Source of the DNA: Actinomycetota bacterium | GTDB lineage: Bacteria > Actinomycetota > Acidimicrobiia > Acidimicrobiales > Poriferisodalaceae | Reading direction: 5' to 3' | NCBI GenBank assembly: GCA_002724355.1 | Contig: PBOM01000056.1 | Location: 16,696 to 56,325 of the forward strand | DNA length: 39,630 bases | Shown here: positions 8,172 through 16,449 of the stretch, piece after piece | How positions within the stretch are numbered: position 1 is the stretch's first letter | Layout: the number at the start of each line of letters is the position of its first letter | The notes under the pieces: generated by a model | Told to the model about the DNA's origin: nothing | The model's database searches: none | What the model saw: only the letters and a program-made list of their open reading frames with translations | Program-made: the position numbers and the translations under genes

Positions 8172-8846
8172 TCACTCATCACGCCAGTCGTATGGCCGAG
8201 GGGCGTTAGGGTCGAATTCTTCATCCGCGGATTCCAAGTCCGCCCAGGCCTCTCGCGCCGCCACAATGAATTCTCTTACTTTGACTGGATCCTTCACACC
8301 AGGCGACATTTCGACTCCGCTAGCCACGTCAACACCCCACGGCCTTACTACATTGACCGCTTGACCGACATTGGCGGGTGTCAGCCCACCGGCCAATATC
8401 AATGGTCGACCTCGTTCTCGTCCATCTAACATCGACCAGTCAAAAACTTCTCCGGACCCTGGTTCCGGTGCGTCTACCAGGACGGCTTTAGCCCCATATT
8501 GTTCGAGGTCATCAATCGCTGAATCTCCCGCTGTGAATGCCTTGATCAGATAAGGCACACGTTCAGCAATCCAGCTACTGTCATTCGTTGATTCACGGCC
8601 GTGGAGCTGAGCAGCTTGAAGACCCGCTTGATGTACCACATCAACAACAGTCTCTCGTAGCTCATCTTTAAAGATCCCAACAGTAAGAACGCCACCGGGC
8701 AATCGACGGGCAATATCACGAGCCACAGCAGGTCTAACTTGTCGACTTGAACCTGGCACGAAGTTGAAGCCGAGAGCGTCAGCGCCCATTCCGATTGCCA
8801 ATAAAGCATCCTCTTCGGATGTAACTCCACAGATTTTGACGAACAT
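8172..8846 (-). CDS. trpF: Phosphoribosylanthranilate isomerase
   Basis: Amadori isomerase of tryptophan synthesis, a 224-residue TIM barrel. Cys6 in VKICGVTSEEDA is the general base, Asp in AVLVDAPEPGSGEVFDW is the general acid, and LAGGLTPANV plus VDVASGVE bind phosphate. About 20 extra residues at the C-terminus are acidic and proline-containing. The ATG overlaps the trpC stop by one base (TGATG). A dedicated TrpF is notable because many Actinobacteria lack it and use bifunctional PriA. Confidence 0.95.
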   Translation of the reverse strand: MFVKICGVTSEEDALLAIGMGADALGFNFVPGSSRQVRPAVARDIARRLPGGVLTVGIFKDELRETVVDVVHQAGLQAAQLHGRESTNDSSWIAERVPYLIKAFTAGDSAIDDLEQYGAKAVLVDAPEPGSGEVFDWSMLDGRERGRPLILAGGLTPANVGQAVNVVRPWGVDVASGVEMSPGVKDPVKVREFIVAAREAWADLESADEEFDPNAPRPYDWRDE

Positions 8847-9634
8847 CAGTGAGATCCTCGCAAAGCGGAGACTGCCGCTGCTGGGTCACCACTTGTCACG
8901 AGAGTTTCTCCAACTAAAACCGCGTGGTATCCAGCTTCGTTGAGCACAGCTGCGTCTTCGGGTCCTCGCACGCCGGACTCAGCTACTCCGATAACACCCG
9001 GCGGCACAAGAGCCGCCATTCGCATTGCGCGCTCATGGTCAACCTCAAAGGTATAAAGGTCTCGTTGGTTAACTCCGACCAGATCCGCGCCCACTTCTAG
9101 AGCGGCCTCCATTTCTCTCTCGTCATGAACTTCAACTAATACGTCTAGGCCGATTTCTCGAGCGAGTAAGTAGAAATGTTTGAGTTCTGCTGAAGATAGC
9201 GCTGCGGCGATAAGCAGCACGGCGTCTGCTCCCATCAGGCGAGCATCTAACACGTCGATTGCATCGACGGTGAAGTCCTTTCTGAGAACTGGCAAGTCGA
9301 CCGCCGCACTCGCGTCTTCTAGATCTTTGGGCGACCCACCGAAATGTGGATTGTCAGTAAGAACCGAAAGGCAGGCTGCGCCGCCGTCAAAGTATTGTTT
9401 GGCCAAGATTGCCGGGTCCAATTCGGGAAACAGATCACCTTTCGATGGCGATTTTCGCTTCACTTCTGCGATGACACTCAATCCTGGTTCAGCTAACGCG
9501 CTACGAAATTTCTTTGCCGGAACACAGCCCTTAGCAACATCGAAGAGATGTTGTGGATCTCGCCGGTCAGCAGCAGCACGCTTTCGGTGCTGCGCGACGA
9601 TTCTGTCCAAGTAGGTTTCGTTAGCGGCAGCCAT
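8846..9634 (-). CDS. trpC: Indole-3-glycerol phosphate synthase
   Basis: Closes the indole ring in the tryptophan pathway. The 262-residue TIM barrel shows IAEVKRKSPSKGD, VLRKDFTVD, LVEVHDERE, GVNQRDL and AESGVRGPED, all family signatures with the catalytic lysines and glutamates. A GGAAGG ribosome site lies 8 bases before the ATG. It sits 41 bases after the ABM-fold gene and overlaps trpF. The product is monofunctional, not fused to TrpF. Confidence 0.97.
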   Translation of the reverse strand: MAAANETYLDRIVAQHRKRAAADRRDPQHLFDVAKGCVPAKKFRSALAEPGLSVIAEVKRKSPSKGDLFPELDPAILAKQYFDGGAACLSVLTDNPHFGGSPKDLEDASAAVDLPVLRKDFTVDAIDVLDARLMGADAVLLIAAALSSAELKHFYLLAREIGLDVLVEVHDEREMEAALEVGADLVGVNQRDLYTFEVDHERAMRMAALVPPGVIGVAESGVRGPEDAAVLNEAGYHAVLVGETLVTSGDPAAAVSALRGSH

Positions 9635-9675
9635 CTTTCGTACCTTCCAGATGTTGTGATGCGCGCTGCTTGCGC

Positions 9676-9990
9676 TTAGATGTCGAGCCCCTTGGCGCAG
9701 GTCGGCTCTAGGAAAATTAGATCCGGCCTTCCGTCCATGAACTCCGCTGTAGCTCTACCGAACTCCTTCATACCATCGGATCCACCGTGAGCTGCGAGTG
9801 CATCGCCGTCGGTATACATCTCATAAAACCAGACTACGTTTGCGTCATTTTGGTCCTTGTGCGCGGCATATACCTCTGTTCCGGGTTCTCCCGAGACGTT
9901 CTTCATTCCGAGGTCCGCGATCACTGCCAACAACGCGTCACGTTGCCCATCTTTGGCGGTCAGTTTCGCTAAAAGTGCAGTCTTGGCCAC
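9676..9990 (-). CDS. Small ABM/YgiN-like monooxygenase-fold protein
   Basis: A 104-residue dimeric alpha/beta-barrel type protein. It begins ALLAKLTAKDGQRDALLAVI and has the VVWFYEMYTDGDALAAH strand-helix typical of antibiotic-biosynthesis monooxygenase (ABM) proteins such as YgiN. Some members oxidise quinols or aromatic compounds without a cofactor; others degrade heme or have no known reaction. GTG start with AGGAGA 8 bases upstream. It lies within the trp gene order, 90 bases after ygfZ, but a pathway role is not evident. Confidence 0.7.
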   Translation of the reverse strand: MAKTALLAKLTAKDGQRDALLAVIADLGMKNVSGEPGTEVYAAHKDQNDANVVWFYEMYTDGDALAAHGGSDGMKEFGRATAEFMDGRPDLIFLEPTCAKGLDI

Positions 9991-10015
9991 TATTTGTCTC
10001 CTAATTCAACCGGTT

Positions 10016-10028
10016 TCACAATTTGTGA
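10016..10028. promoter_or_regulatory. Palindromic possible operator upstream of the ABM gene
   Basis: A perfect inverted repeat of 6-base arms with a single central base (TCACAA-T-TTGTGA) in the 90-base gap between ygfZ and the ABM-fold gene, about 26 bases before its GTG. The size and symmetry suit a dimeric regulator. There is no second copy nearby, so this is only a candidate. Confidence 0.3.
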
Positions 10029-10080
10029 TCATTTTTGGTTAACGCAGAGGCTACTGCGCTATAGCTCTTGAAGGATCACG

Positions 10081-10896
10081 CTATTGGAGAGGAATCTCAA
10101 GGGAAACGACAGAAACCTCGGAACCAGCATCTGTACTGACCACAGAATGCTCACCGCTTAGCGATGCAAACCCAACATACGGAGCGGCAGTAGTTGCGCT
10201 CAGAACTTCACCAACGGGTTCAGAGGATAGAAATAGGGGCTGACCCGAGAGCAGCTCCTCATCACTGCATATTCGGTGAATTTTGTGGCGTCCACCGCCA
10301 CGAGCTGAAATTCGTTCAACCAATTCTTGACCCCTGTAGCACCCTTTGTCGAATGACACCGCTCTTTCGACTAAACCGGATTCGTTCGGGATTCCCCCTA
10401 CCTGAAGTTCCCTTCCGATTGTTGGAACGCCACATTCAAAACGAAGGCGCTCGTACTCTTGCGGATCACAGGTAGGTAGATCTATTTCTAAGGTTTCACC
10501 TAGGACATCAAACACCGCTTCAGATAGCCAGGGCGAGGCGACCACTTGAACTTGTGGTCGCAGATCTGTGGGCATCCACTCCCCCAGGACGGAAATCATT
10601 TTCCACTCGTGTAGCTCAAAGTCCGCTTGAGTTCTCAGTTTGAAACGCTCAAGCGAAACAAGAAGCGGCGACCCGAATCCAGGTTCAGTGTCTAGAAGGA
10701 ACCGGTCGTGTTGGAGCTTGGTAATTCTGAAATAGCCTTCGATGTTTCCCTTGGGCTCCAAAAGAAACGATAGGCGCGATTCCCCCTCAGACATGTCGTC
10801 AACGTTTTGCGATACCTGGCTGTGCAGGTAGCCCTCTGCTTCGGGTCCTTGAACAATGATTACATCGCGGTCGCTTGTCCAGATTTTCGTGGTCAT
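10081..10896 (-). CDS. ygfZ: YgfZ/GcvT-like folate-binding protein
   Basis: A 271-residue member of the YgfZ family (aminomethyltransferase fold) that helps assemble or repair certain Fe-S enzymes. The signature KGCYRGQE is present at about residues 185-192, with the conserved cysteine, and is followed by LVERISARGGGRHK. No GcvP/H genes are nearby and the protein is shorter than GcvT, so YgfZ is preferred. Its ATG overlaps the trpEG stop (ATGA), so it is translated together with anthranilate synthase. The reason for that coupling is unknown. Confidence 0.88.
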   Translation of the reverse strand: MTTKIWTSDRDVIIVQGPEAEGYLHSQVSQNVDDMSEGESRLSFLLEPKGNIEGYFRITKLQHDRFLLDTEPGFGSPLLVSLERFKLRTQADFELHEWKMISVLGEWMPTDLRPQVQVVASPWLSEAVFDVLGETLEIDLPTCDPQEYERLRFECGVPTIGRELQVGGIPNESGLVERAVSFDKGCYRGQELVERISARGGGRHKIHRICSDEELLSGQPLFLSSEPVGEVLSATTAAPYVGFASLSGEHSVVSTDAGSEVSVVSLEIPLQ

Positions 10897-13043
10897 CGAT
10901 TTCCCGTCAACATGACTACGGCGTTGCGAACCAAACGAAGCCCGACTTCATCATCGAAAGACATAATCGATTCTGGATGAAACTGGACTCCACAAATCGG
11001 CAGACTTTCGTGTTCGACCGCCATCACCACTCCATCGTCGACGCTTCTTGCAACCACATTAAGGGAATCTGGCACGCTGTCTTCTTTTGCGTATAAAGAA
11101 TGGTATCGACCGGCCCGAAACTCTTTGGGGAGACCCTCAAACAAACCGCTCTCCTCCGCGGTGATCAGGGAAGGTTTGCCATGCATCGGTGTGTCAAGTT
11201 GCCCAAGGTGACCTCCGAAGTGCTCCACTATCGCTTGAAGACCTAGGCAGACACCAAAGATAGGAATTTCAAGGTCAATTGCCGCGTTGATAGCAGAGGA
11301 GACGTCATAATCATTCGGAGCGCCGGGACCTGGGGATAGGACCAGTAAGTTTGGTTTATGAGCGGCAAGATCTTCTAAGGGGAAACCTGTCCGCCGTGTG
11401 ACGACGTGAGCCCCGGTCTGCCTTAAGTAGTTAGCGAGGGTATGAACGAACGAGTCCATGTGGTCGACTAAAAGAACTTCTTTACCTTCTGCAGGCGAGG
11501 ACGACGCAGCGGTCTCTGTCGTTCTGCGAGGAAGTCGGAGGGCGTCGAGAAAGGCAGAGGCCTTGAGTTCCGTCTCTTCTTCTTCCGCCACGGGGTCAGA
11601 ATCCCATAGCAAGGTCGCGCCCACCCTCACCTCAGCATGACCACCTTTAATTCGTATAGTTCGCAGCGTTAAGCCTGTGTTGAGGCTGCCATCGAATCCG
11701 ACTTTGCCGATTGCGCCGCCATACCAAGCGCGGGGACTTTTCTCGTGATCTTCTAAGAACATCATTGCTGCCGTCTTGGGGGCACCTGTCACGGTTACCG
11801 CCCAAGTGTGAGTGAGAAATGCGTCCAATGCGTCAAACTCGGGGCGCAGTCTTCCTTCCACGTGGTCCACGGTGTGGATTAAACGCGAATACATTTCGAT
11901 TTGACGCCGGCCTATCACCTTGACGGAGCCGGGCACACAGATTCGACTTTTGTCGTTGCGGTCCACGTCAGTACACATGGTGAGTTCTGACTCGTCTTTT
12001 TCGGAGTTGAGTAGAGCAAGTATTTGGGAGGCGTCATCGAGTGGGTCTTGCCCTCTAGCGATCGTTCCTGAGATCGGGCAAGTTTCGACTCGGTCTCCTT
12101 CAACTCGGACATACATCTCCGGAGATGCGCCCACTAGCCACTCTGATTGTCCGAGGTTGATGAGGAAGCCATACGGAGAGGGATTCTGTTCTTTTAACCG
12201 TCGAAAGAGTTCTGAAGGGGGCTCTGGTGACGGTTCAACGAAGGTTTGACTCGAAACAACCTCAAATAGATCTCCACGCGCAAAGTACTCTCGCGCTGTC
12301 TCTACTATCTGCGCATATTCGCCTTTCTCATGATCGCGGGATGGTTCCAGTTCTAAATCCGGCTGATATAGGTCGCGAGCTCCGCCCCTGCTGATATTGG
12401 TAGTACTCAGGTCTCTGTACGCGAACTCGTATCGACGACGCTCAGCCACCCCGCCCTGGTGGTCCACAACAATAATTTCGTCGGGGATGTAAAGGACAAG
12501 ATCTCGTTGGTCTGATGGTCGTGTGAGCTTCAACTCGATGGGCTCGAACTGAAACGCCAAGTCGTATCCGAAGGCCCCGTATAGGCCCAGGTGTTCTTCA
12601 GCTCCGGTAAACAATTCGACTAAGGACCGCACAACGGTAAACGAAGACGCTTGCCGACTTCTATCTTCTTCCTCGAAACGAGCGACGCTTCGCTGTACTT
12701 CGTATGTAAGTAGCGTTGAGTTCTCTTCTATTAGCGCAACCTCTTCAAGCTCATTTAGTGCCACTCGTACCGGCACCAAGAGCATTTCACCTCGCGAGTT
12801 GAGCGCCTGAACCTGGACTATGTTGCCGCGGCTGGTCAGCACCAATGGCGGGTCCACAAATCCCATATCCCAGCGGGTGTAACGGCCTGGATACTCATAG
12901 CTTGACGAAAGTAGAACTCCCCTTGCGGAATCCAGACGATCTACCAGGTCTTCAATGGCTGCCTCAGGCTCGATAGCAGTGATTTCGACGCGTACCTCTA
13001 TATCGCCTTGGGTCTTATATTCCCGATGGAGCTCCTCAGCCAC
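10893..13043 (-). CDS. trpEG: Fused anthranilate synthase TrpE-TrpG
   Basis: Converts chorismate and glutamine to anthranilate, the first step of tryptophan synthesis. In 716 residues the TrpE chorismate domain comes first (ETCPISGTIARGQDP, then VDRNDKSRICVPGSV and VTVTGAPKTAAMMFLED), then a short linker near residue 510-525, then a class I glutamine amidotransferase with Cys599 in FGVCLGLQ and His689/Glu691 in VQFHPESIM. This arrangement resembles the rhizobial TrpE(G). PhzE is similar in layout, but no phenazine genes are present. GTG start 15 bases after the groES-like stop with AGAGG upstream. No Trp-rich leader peptide is visible. Confidence 0.93.
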   Translation of the reverse strand: MAEELHREYKTQGDIEVRVEITAIEPEAAIEDLVDRLDSARGVLLSSSYEYPGRYTRWDMGFVDPPLVLTSRGNIVQVQALNSRGEMLLVPVRVALNELEEVALIEENSTLLTYEVQRSVARFEEEDRSRQASSFTVVRSLVELFTGAEEHLGLYGAFGYDLAFQFEPIELKLTRPSDQRDLVLYIPDEIIVVDHQGGVAERRRYEFAYRDLSTTNISRGGARDLYQPDLELEPSRDHEKGEYAQIVETAREYFARGDLFEVVSSQTFVEPSPEPPSELFRRLKEQNPSPYGFLINLGQSEWLVGASPEMYVRVEGDRVETCPISGTIARGQDPLDDASQILALLNSEKDESELTMCTDVDRNDKSRICVPGSVKVIGRRQIEMYSRLIHTVDHVEGRLRPEFDALDAFLTHTWAVTVTGAPKTAAMMFLEDHEKSPRAWYGGAIGKVGFDGSLNTGLTLRTIRIKGGHAEVRVGATLLWDSDPVAEEEETELKASAFLDALRLPRRTTETAASSSPAEGKEVLLVDHMDSFVHTLANYLRQTGAHVVTRRTGFPLEDLAAHKPNLLVLSPGPGAPNDYDVSSAINAAIDLEIPIFGVCLGLQAIVEHFGGHLGQLDTPMHGKPSLITAEESGLFEGLPKEFRAGRYHSLYAKEDSVPDSLNVVARSVDDGVVMAVEHESLPICGVQFHPESIMSFDDEVGLRLVRNAVVMLTGNR

Positions 13044-13058
13044 AGGGATCGCCTCTAG

Positions 13059-13412
13059 TTAGAGGTATAGGCCCGTACTACCGGGCTCAACTCTTGGGGC
13101 CGCGATCGCATGTACATCTCTTTCTCTCAGAATGAGGAAATCGTCGCCGTGCACCTCAACCTCATAACGGTCTTCTGGACTGAACAAGACCTGATCGCCT
13201 TCCTCCGCGCTGCGGACATTAGGACTAGCGCCAACCACTTCACCCCACACCAGTCTCTTTTGTTGCTGAGCCGTAGCCGGTATCAGAATCCCCCCACTAC
13301 TTCTCCGTTCAGCCTCGTCACCGGGCATGCGGACGAGGATGCGATCATGCAACATTTTGATCGGGCGCTTAAGATTTTGGTCTGTGGAGACGTCTTTAGG
13401 TTCTTCAGCCAC
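13059..13412 (-). CDS. groES: GroES-like 10 kDa co-chaperonin
   Basis: A 117-residue Cpn10-fold protein. The core runs from KMLHDRILVRMPGDE through a mobile-loop-like RSSGGILIPATA to DFLILRERDVHAI; the GGILIP tip contacts GroEL in classical GroES. It has about 18 extra N-terminal residues and a short C-terminal extension. No groEL is in the window, so this may be a second GroES copy. GTG at 13412 is chosen because TACCGT ends 6 bases before it; ATG at 13355 is the alternative. It heads the trpEG-ygfZ transcript. Confidence 0.85.
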   Translation of the reverse strand: MAEEPKDVSTDQNLKRPIKMLHDRILVRMPGDEAERRSSGGILIPATAQQQKRLVWGEVVGASPNVRSAEEGDQVLFSPEDRYEVEVHGDDFLILRERDVHAIAAPRVEPGSTGLYL

Positions 13413-13418
13413 TATCGC

Positions 13419-13428
13419 ACGGTACCGT
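13419..13428. promoter_or_regulatory. Symmetric bidirectional -10 element
   Basis: The palindrome ACGGTACCGT contains TACCGT on both strands. On the minus strand the hexamer ends 6 bases before the groES-like GTG; on the plus strand it ends 8 bases before the hydrolase ATG. The whole gap between the two start codons is 24 bases, so one element appears to drive both genes with little or no leader. Confidence 0.55.
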
Positions 13429-13436
13429 TCTTAGAC

Positions 13437-14084
13437 ATGAACCCGGACGCCGGAACACCTCAAAAAACAAATTTTACTGCTAGCGATGGGGTTTCCTTAG
13501 AAGCCGAATGCTTGATCCCTGAGTCGACTAAGGCGATCGCTGTACTCTCACACCCTCACCCCCTATACGGCGGAGACATGCACAACAACGTGGTCCAGGC
13601 ACTGTTCGAGGCCTTGCCGCAAGCATCGATAGCGACATTGAGATATAACTTCCGAGGAGTTCAAAACTCTGGTGGCAGCCACGGCGAAGGGAGACTTGAG
13701 CTCCTTGACTGCCAAGCAGCTTTTTCCCACGCAATAGATTTGGCTGGGTCTGCGCCAGTGTTCTCAGTCGGCTACTCGTTCGGAGCAGATGTCTCATTAA
13801 GCGCTGATAGCTCGAGACTTGCTGGTTGGGTCGGCATAGCTTCACCTCTTGCGTTGCTCGCTCCAAGTGAAATGAAGGCGAATTCCGACTTGCGACCCAC
13901 TCTGCTAATAGTGCCAAAAAATGACCAATATCGTTCGTTCGCAGAAGCTCAAGAGATTTCTAGCGACTGGACCGCGACAACAGTCCAGGAGCTTGCGACA
14001 GGGGACCATTTTCTTTTTGGAGAAACACAGCAGGTCACGGAACTAGTGAGTTCCTTTGTCACCGATTGCATTGCTGAACAGTGA
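13437..14084 (+). CDS. Alpha/beta hydrolase, COG2945 type
   Basis: A 215-residue alpha/beta hydrolase. The conserved SHPHPLYGGDMHNNVV stretch (about residues 38-53) is typical of the COG2945 group of predicted esterases. The nucleophile elbow is GYSFGAD, and the likely catalytic histidine is in ATGDHFLFG near the C-terminus. The substrate is unknown. The open frame extends over 100 codons upstream across the divergent groES-like gene, but ATG at 13437 starts just before the domain and next to the TACCGT box. It converges with the DCC gene, 13 bases apart. Confidence 0.85.
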   Translation: MNPDAGTPQKTNFTASDGVSLEAECLIPESTKAIAVLSHPHPLYGGDMHNNVVQALFEALPQASIATLRYNFRGVQNSGGSHGEGRLELLDCQAAFSHAIDLAGSAPVFSVGYSFGADVSLSADSSRLAGWVGIASPLALLAPSEMKANSDLRPTLLIVPKNDQYRSFAEAQEISSDWTATTVQELATGDHFLFGETQQVTELVSSFVTDCIAEQ

Positions 14085-14097
14085 GGCAGCCCTGAAG

Positions 14098-14421
14098 TCA
14101 TAGCCTCGTGAGCCGATGCCGGTTGGCTGCTACCAGTCGATAACAAATCGCCGAGATCCACGAAACCGGTGGGATCATCATCATTGCCCCCAGAAACCAC
14201 CAGAGGCCCCCTATGCAGCGCAATGTCTTCGCAACCGCCTTATGGCCCGCGAGTCTGAGATTGCCTTCAATCCACCACAGAGAGCGCTTAGCGTCCCTCT
14301 GAGAAAGGTTCAATCGGTTCAGATCCGCCTGTGTGCCACCACTCATCGGGATAGGAGCCCGCCGCTCTACCCAAGCAGCGCATCGGCAGCAGAGCGCGCA
14401 TTCCCCGTCGTAGACCAACAC
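14098..14421 (-). CDS. DCC-family (DUF393) thiol-disulfide oxidoreductase-like protein
   Basis: A short 107-residue protein beginning LVYDGECALCCRC, which matches the DGxCxxC motif of the DCC/DUF393 family (predicted thioredoxin-like, function not established). It ends YRLVAANRHRLTR, also family-typical. The GTG start at 14421 lies 9 bases after the DUF1330 stop, so the two form one transcript. Confidence 0.8.
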   Translation of the reverse strand: MLVYDGECALCCRCAAWVERRAPIPMSGGTQADLNRLNLSQRDAKRSLWWIEGNLRLAGHKAVAKTLRCIGGLWWFLGAMMMIPPVSWISAICYRLVAANRHRLTRL

Positions 14422-14430
14422 CGGAGCGCT

Positions 14431-14718
14431 TTATCCCAGTCCTCGAGCCAGCGCTGCCCGCGAATCGGTTGCGGCTAACCGCAATGGTAAGGCCTTTTGG
14501 TACTCGGGAGAGTCGTACCAGTCCCTGAACGCGTCCTCATCTTCAAACTCGAGAATCACAAGGCGAGCTCCGTGCCAATTGCCTTCAACCGCAGCGACGG
14601 CGTTGTCGACCACCAATGCTCTACCGCGCCCCAAGGAAGAGGCTTTAGCGGCCTCCATATAGGCGTCCAGCCCATCGGAATCATGAACTTCTTCCTGAAC
14701 TACGAAATAAACTGACAT
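14431..14718 (-). CDS. DUF1330 family protein
   Basis: A 95-residue ferredoxin-like-fold protein of the DUF1330 family: MSVYFVVQEEVHDSDGLDAY at the start and LVILEFEDEDAFRDWYDSP in the centre, the latter diagnostic. The biochemical function of the family is not known. A strong AAGGAG ribosome site lies 6 bases before the ATG. It leads a two-gene unit with the DCC protein and has a 102-base upstream gap with no clear operator. Confidence 0.85.
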   Translation of the reverse strand: MSVYFVVQEEVHDSDGLDAYMEAAKASSLGRGRALVVDNAVAAVEGNWHGARLVILEFEDEDAFRDWYDSPEYQKALPLRLAATDSRAALARGLG

Positions 14719-14820
14719 GTCCTTCTCCTTGTGGGAATGACGACAGAACGTAGCAAAAGTCGCCTACAACAATTCAGTTACTCAAAGCGTCAGCCCTTAT
14801 TACTCATTGGGAGCTAAATC

Positions 14821-16449
14821 TCAAGAATCGGTGATCTGTTGGATGGGTGACGCGGCCGCATCGGAGCCGCCATCGACACCCCAATATGCATCCCTTAATA
14901 GGCGTTTGTAGAGCTTTCCAGTCGGCAATCGAGGCAATTCTTCCATGAAGTCGATGGATCGTGGCACTTTGTACCCGGCTATGTGTTCACGCGCAAACTC
15001 AGTAAGCCGTTTGGCCAACTGGTCATCTCCGTTGACTCCTTCCAGCGGCTGTACTACAGCCTTTACTTCCTCTCCAAAGTCTTCATTGGGCACCCCGAAA
15101 ACAGCAACATCGGATACTTCTGGGTGAAGAATGAGGCAGTCTTCGATCTCCTGGGGGTAAATATTTACTCCGCCGGAGATAATCATGAAAGCTTTGCGGT
15201 CAGTCAAGTACAGGAAGCCATCTTCGTCCACACGGCCGACATCGCCAAGAGTCGTCCACAGCGGATTATCAGGATGTTGGGAGCTACGAGTTTTATCCGG
15301 AGCTTGGTGATATTCGAAGGTTTGTTCTTCTCGTTCGAAGTAGATCAGTCCTGATTCTCCGGTTGGTAACTCTGTTCCATCCTCATCGCATATGTGCAAC
15401 GTTCCGATCAGTGGTTTGCCGACAGTACCTGGATGAGTGATCCACTCATCGGGTCCGACGTAGCAGAAACCATTTAGTTCCGTGCCTGCGTAATACTCAT
15501 GCAAAATGGGTCCCCACCACTCCAACATTTGCTTCTTCACTTCTACCGGACATGGGGCGGCCGCGTGAATCGCGACCTTGTGCGTCGATAGGTCGTGTTC
15601 ATTGCGATCGTCTTCAGATAATTTCAACATTCGGGTGAACATTGTGGGGACCCACTGCGAATGCGTCACGCCATGTGTTTCTATTGCTTGTAGTGCTTCG
15701 TGTGGATCGAATTTCTCTAAGACCACCACGGTGCCCCCAACCGATTGAGTTCCCGTAGTGAACCCCAATGGCGCCGAGTGATAAAGAGGTGCCGGTGAAA
15801 GGTAAACCGACTCTGCGCCCATTCCAAATATGCCGCCAACTAGGCCTGCCCCAATTAAGTCGGGGTCACTTATCTCAGATCCGTCGAGTGGGCGCTTGAT
15901 TCCTTTGGGTTTTCCGGTCGTACCCGAGCTATAGAGCATCAATGACCCTCGCGGCTGCTCCTCTAGCGGTTCCGCTTGGTACTGCTCGACCGTCGCTTCG
16001 AAGCTCTCAAAACCTTCGATGGTTTCTCCAAACATCAAACGTACGGGGCAGTTGGGGATTAAGGGCAGCATTTCGATCGCTACGTCTCTAACTGCTGTGC
16101 TTGCCACTAGGACTTGGGCCCCGCAATCTTCAACGATGTACGCCGCTTCTTCTGCGGTGAGAAAGCGATTAACAGTTGTGAAATAAAGTCCGCTTCGCAT
16201 GGCGGCCCAATAGGCCTCAAAGTATCGGATGTGGTTGTCAGCAAAGATAGCGATGTGGTCACCGGGTCGAAGCCCAGCTTCTCTCATCATTTGAGCAAAG
16301 CGGCACGATCTGTCTTCGAGTTCTTGATAGGACAGCGACTCGCCCGTTCTCGCCATGACAACCGCAGTCTTGTCGGGATTTGTTGCAGCGTGGATACCTG
16401 GATAACTCATAGGGTTGAAACTATCCGATAGAAACGCTTCACTCTTCAT
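14821..16449 (-). CDS. Acyl-CoA synthetase / AMP-dependent ligase
   Basis: An ANL-superfamily enzyme of 542 residues that activates a carboxylic acid with ATP and joins it to CoA. The P-loop [14 protein letters not shown] is at residues 170-183, [11 protein letters not shown] carries the A5 region, [18 protein letters not shown] is A7, [14 protein letters not shown] is A8 and LPTGKLYKR holds the catalytic lysine. It resembles fatty- or bile-type acyl-CoA ligases; the substrate cannot be named. ATG at 16449 overlaps the hisF stop by 11 bases; ATG at 16410 is an alternative. It appears to ride on the his transcript. Confidence 0.88.
   Translation of the reverse strand: MKSEAFLSDSFNPMSYPGIHAATNPDKTAVVMARTGESLSYQELEDRSCRFAQMMREAGLRPGDHIAIFADNHIRYFEAYWAAMRSGLYFTTVNRFLTAEEAAYIVEDCGAQVLVASTAVRDVAIEMLPLIPNCPVRLMFGETIEGFESFEATVEQYQAEPLEEQPRGSLMLYSSGTTGKPKGIKRPLDGSEISDPDLIGAGLVGGIFGMGAESVYLSPAPLYHSAPLGFTTGTQSVGGTVVVLEKFDPHEALQAIETHGVTHSQWVPTMFTRMLKLSEDDRNEHDLSTHKVAIHAAAPCPVEVKKQMLEWWGPILHEYYAGTELNGFCYVGPDEWITHPGTVGKPLIGTLHICDEDGTELPTGESGLIYFEREEQTFEYHQAPDKTRSSQHPDNPLWTTLGDVGRVDEDGFLYLTDRKAFMIISGGVNIYPQEIEDCLILHPEVSDVAVFGVPNEDFGEEVKAVVQPLEGVNGDDQLAKRLTEFAREHIAGYKVPRSIDFMEELPRLPTGKLYKRLLRDAYWGVDGGSDAAASPIQQITDS

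Noticed and set aside
13110-13436. Long N-terminal extension of the plus-strand hydrolase
   Set aside because: It is antisense to the groES-like gene, which has clear Cpn10 motifs on the minus strand.
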